Assembly (NCBI GenBank): GCA_014905825.1 | Contig: JACGCN010000003.1 | Location: 1,178,001 to 1,242,000 of the forward strand | DNA: 64,000 bases | From: Lyophyllum atratum | Taxonomy: Eukaryota > Basidiomycota > Agaricomycetes > Agaricales > Lyophyllaceae | Reading direction: 5' to 3' | Part shown: positions 62,997 to 64,000 of the stretch, piece by piece | Position numbering within the stretch: position 1 is the stretch's first letter | How the letters are laid out: each line of letters begins with the position of its first letter | Made by a program: the position numbers and the translations under genes | Notes under the pieces: model-generated | Database searches by the model: none | Told to the model about the DNA's origin: nothing | What the model saw: only the letters and a program-made list of their open reading frames with translations

Positions 62997-64000
62997 CGCT
63001 ATCAATCACGCTGTCCCTACGGAGATTATATTTGCTGTCAATCCTGGATACCTGTTGTTGCCATACGCACCCAATCTATCTCGAGCGTCATATCTTCCAT
63101 GCCACCATTATTGTTTTTTCCTTTCGTTTTCTTCCTGACCTATACTTTTCTTTTTCATGCTCGATGTACTGATGGCTAGGCGGGCGCACCTAGACGAGCA
63201 TCGATTTGCGGTAAGTTACATGTGGCACTATACTAGGCTGGTCTTTTTCGGAGGCCTTGTATATCTCAGGACTGTAATACCTCTGCACAGCTCAAATTCC
63301 TTCATTATATTTCTATCCTGGACTACTATAAATATCATAAAATGTGTCCAAACATAAGCTGCATTCATGGGCTGCCTGGTCGCAGTCCTAGCATGCGCCA
63401 CACGGTTTACCAAGTTCCGTCCCACGCCACTGACCACACAAGATTTCTATCATGTCGTTATTATAAGGGATGCTCTCTGGAACGGCCATATCCAGTCCCG
63501 CTGGGGTCTCCTTGTTCTCCAGGCATTACACAGACCGCTCGATATTGCCAACGCCGCGATGGAAGCGGCCTCATACACCCGAGCCCCGGCTGTTTAACCT
63601 GTCAAGAGGGTGAACGTTACAGCTGCTTTCAGCTCTCTGGTCCATCCATCCCGGACTCTGGAGGAGCTAATGGACGTGCCGCGCGAACCTCTCCCTAATG
63701 CCGCAGATCTTGCTGCGTTCAAGTCCCGCTAATATCCGGATTGGCATCGGGCGATGAGGCCTTTATGTGCTCAAATACTCCTGGCCTTTACTACTCTAAG
63801 CCTAGGAATATGGCGCTGGCTAATTTCACCGTGCGTGATGGAAATTGCATCTCGAATTCATATATACTTCCTTTGGATGGCGAACTGGGATCGGACCACT
63901 GCGGGCGCTTGTGGCATGATGGAAAATCGCCACAAAAAGGTTGTAACCAGCGAAGCGACCACTCAGAAGGTATGGTCATACTGTACTCTATGCATAGTCA
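62997..64000. other. Right flank, no gene seen
   Basis: The sequence after the PAK stop is T-rich at first (3' UTR-like). Frames of 60-118 codons overlap in several phases and show no motif. A gene could begin beyond the window edge. Confidence 0.45.

Overview
The window is nuclear DNA from a mushroom-forming basidiomycete (Agaricomycetes). The evidence is dense genes on both strands split by many 50-60 base GT-AG introns, several very small exons, a Plavaka-type transposase, a DUF6698-like gene and a Vps62-like secreted protein. I rebuilt the gene models by joining reading frames at GT..AG junctions. For ten genes the joined exons add up to an exact multiple of three, which supports both the models and the assembly.

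Layout. 1-1260: repeat debris with two identical 186-base direct repeats and a strong hairpin. 1631-4997 (-): 2OG-Fe(II) oxygenase. 6027-11714 (-): a 1776-residue kinase joining calponin-homology, SIN/Cdc7-Cdc15-like kinase and C1 zinc domains. 14069-18020 (+): BYE1-like PHD/TFIIS/SPOC protein. 18191-19795 (-): sorbitol/xylitol dehydrogenase. 20033-22007 (-): NDR kinase (Cbk1/Cot-1). 22600-24576 (+): Prp4 of the U4/U6 snRNP. 24732-27606 (-): Mbp1-type APSES factor.

27997-35237 looks like a mobile block inserted upstream of the mbp1 gene. It holds an intact 1234-residue Plavaka transposase (-), an unrecognised 278-residue gene (-) and a divergent DUF6698-like gene (+), followed by short direct repeats. 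This block is the most novel part of the window.

35968-40075 (+): Yvc1/TRP-like cation channel. 40401-43931 (+): long disordered protein with a C-terminal coiled coil. 44266-49111 (-): Ppo-type fatty acid dioxygenase/P450 fusion whose P450 heme cysteine is replaced by histidine. 49911-51025 (-): epsilon-COP. 51209-53198 (+): F-box protein. 54102-55823 (+): secreted Vps62-like protein. 56587-58139 (+): GH43 glycosidase whose frame is broken by two one-base indels. About 60434-62996 (+): PAK/Ste20 kinase with a CRIB motif.

Most genes are housekeeping or morphogenesis genes. NDR kinase, SIN-type kinase, PAK and the MBF-type factor all act in polarity, septation or cell-cycle control in other fungi, but nothing in the sequence shows that they are co-regulated. 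No tRNA, rRNA or CRISPR array was found.
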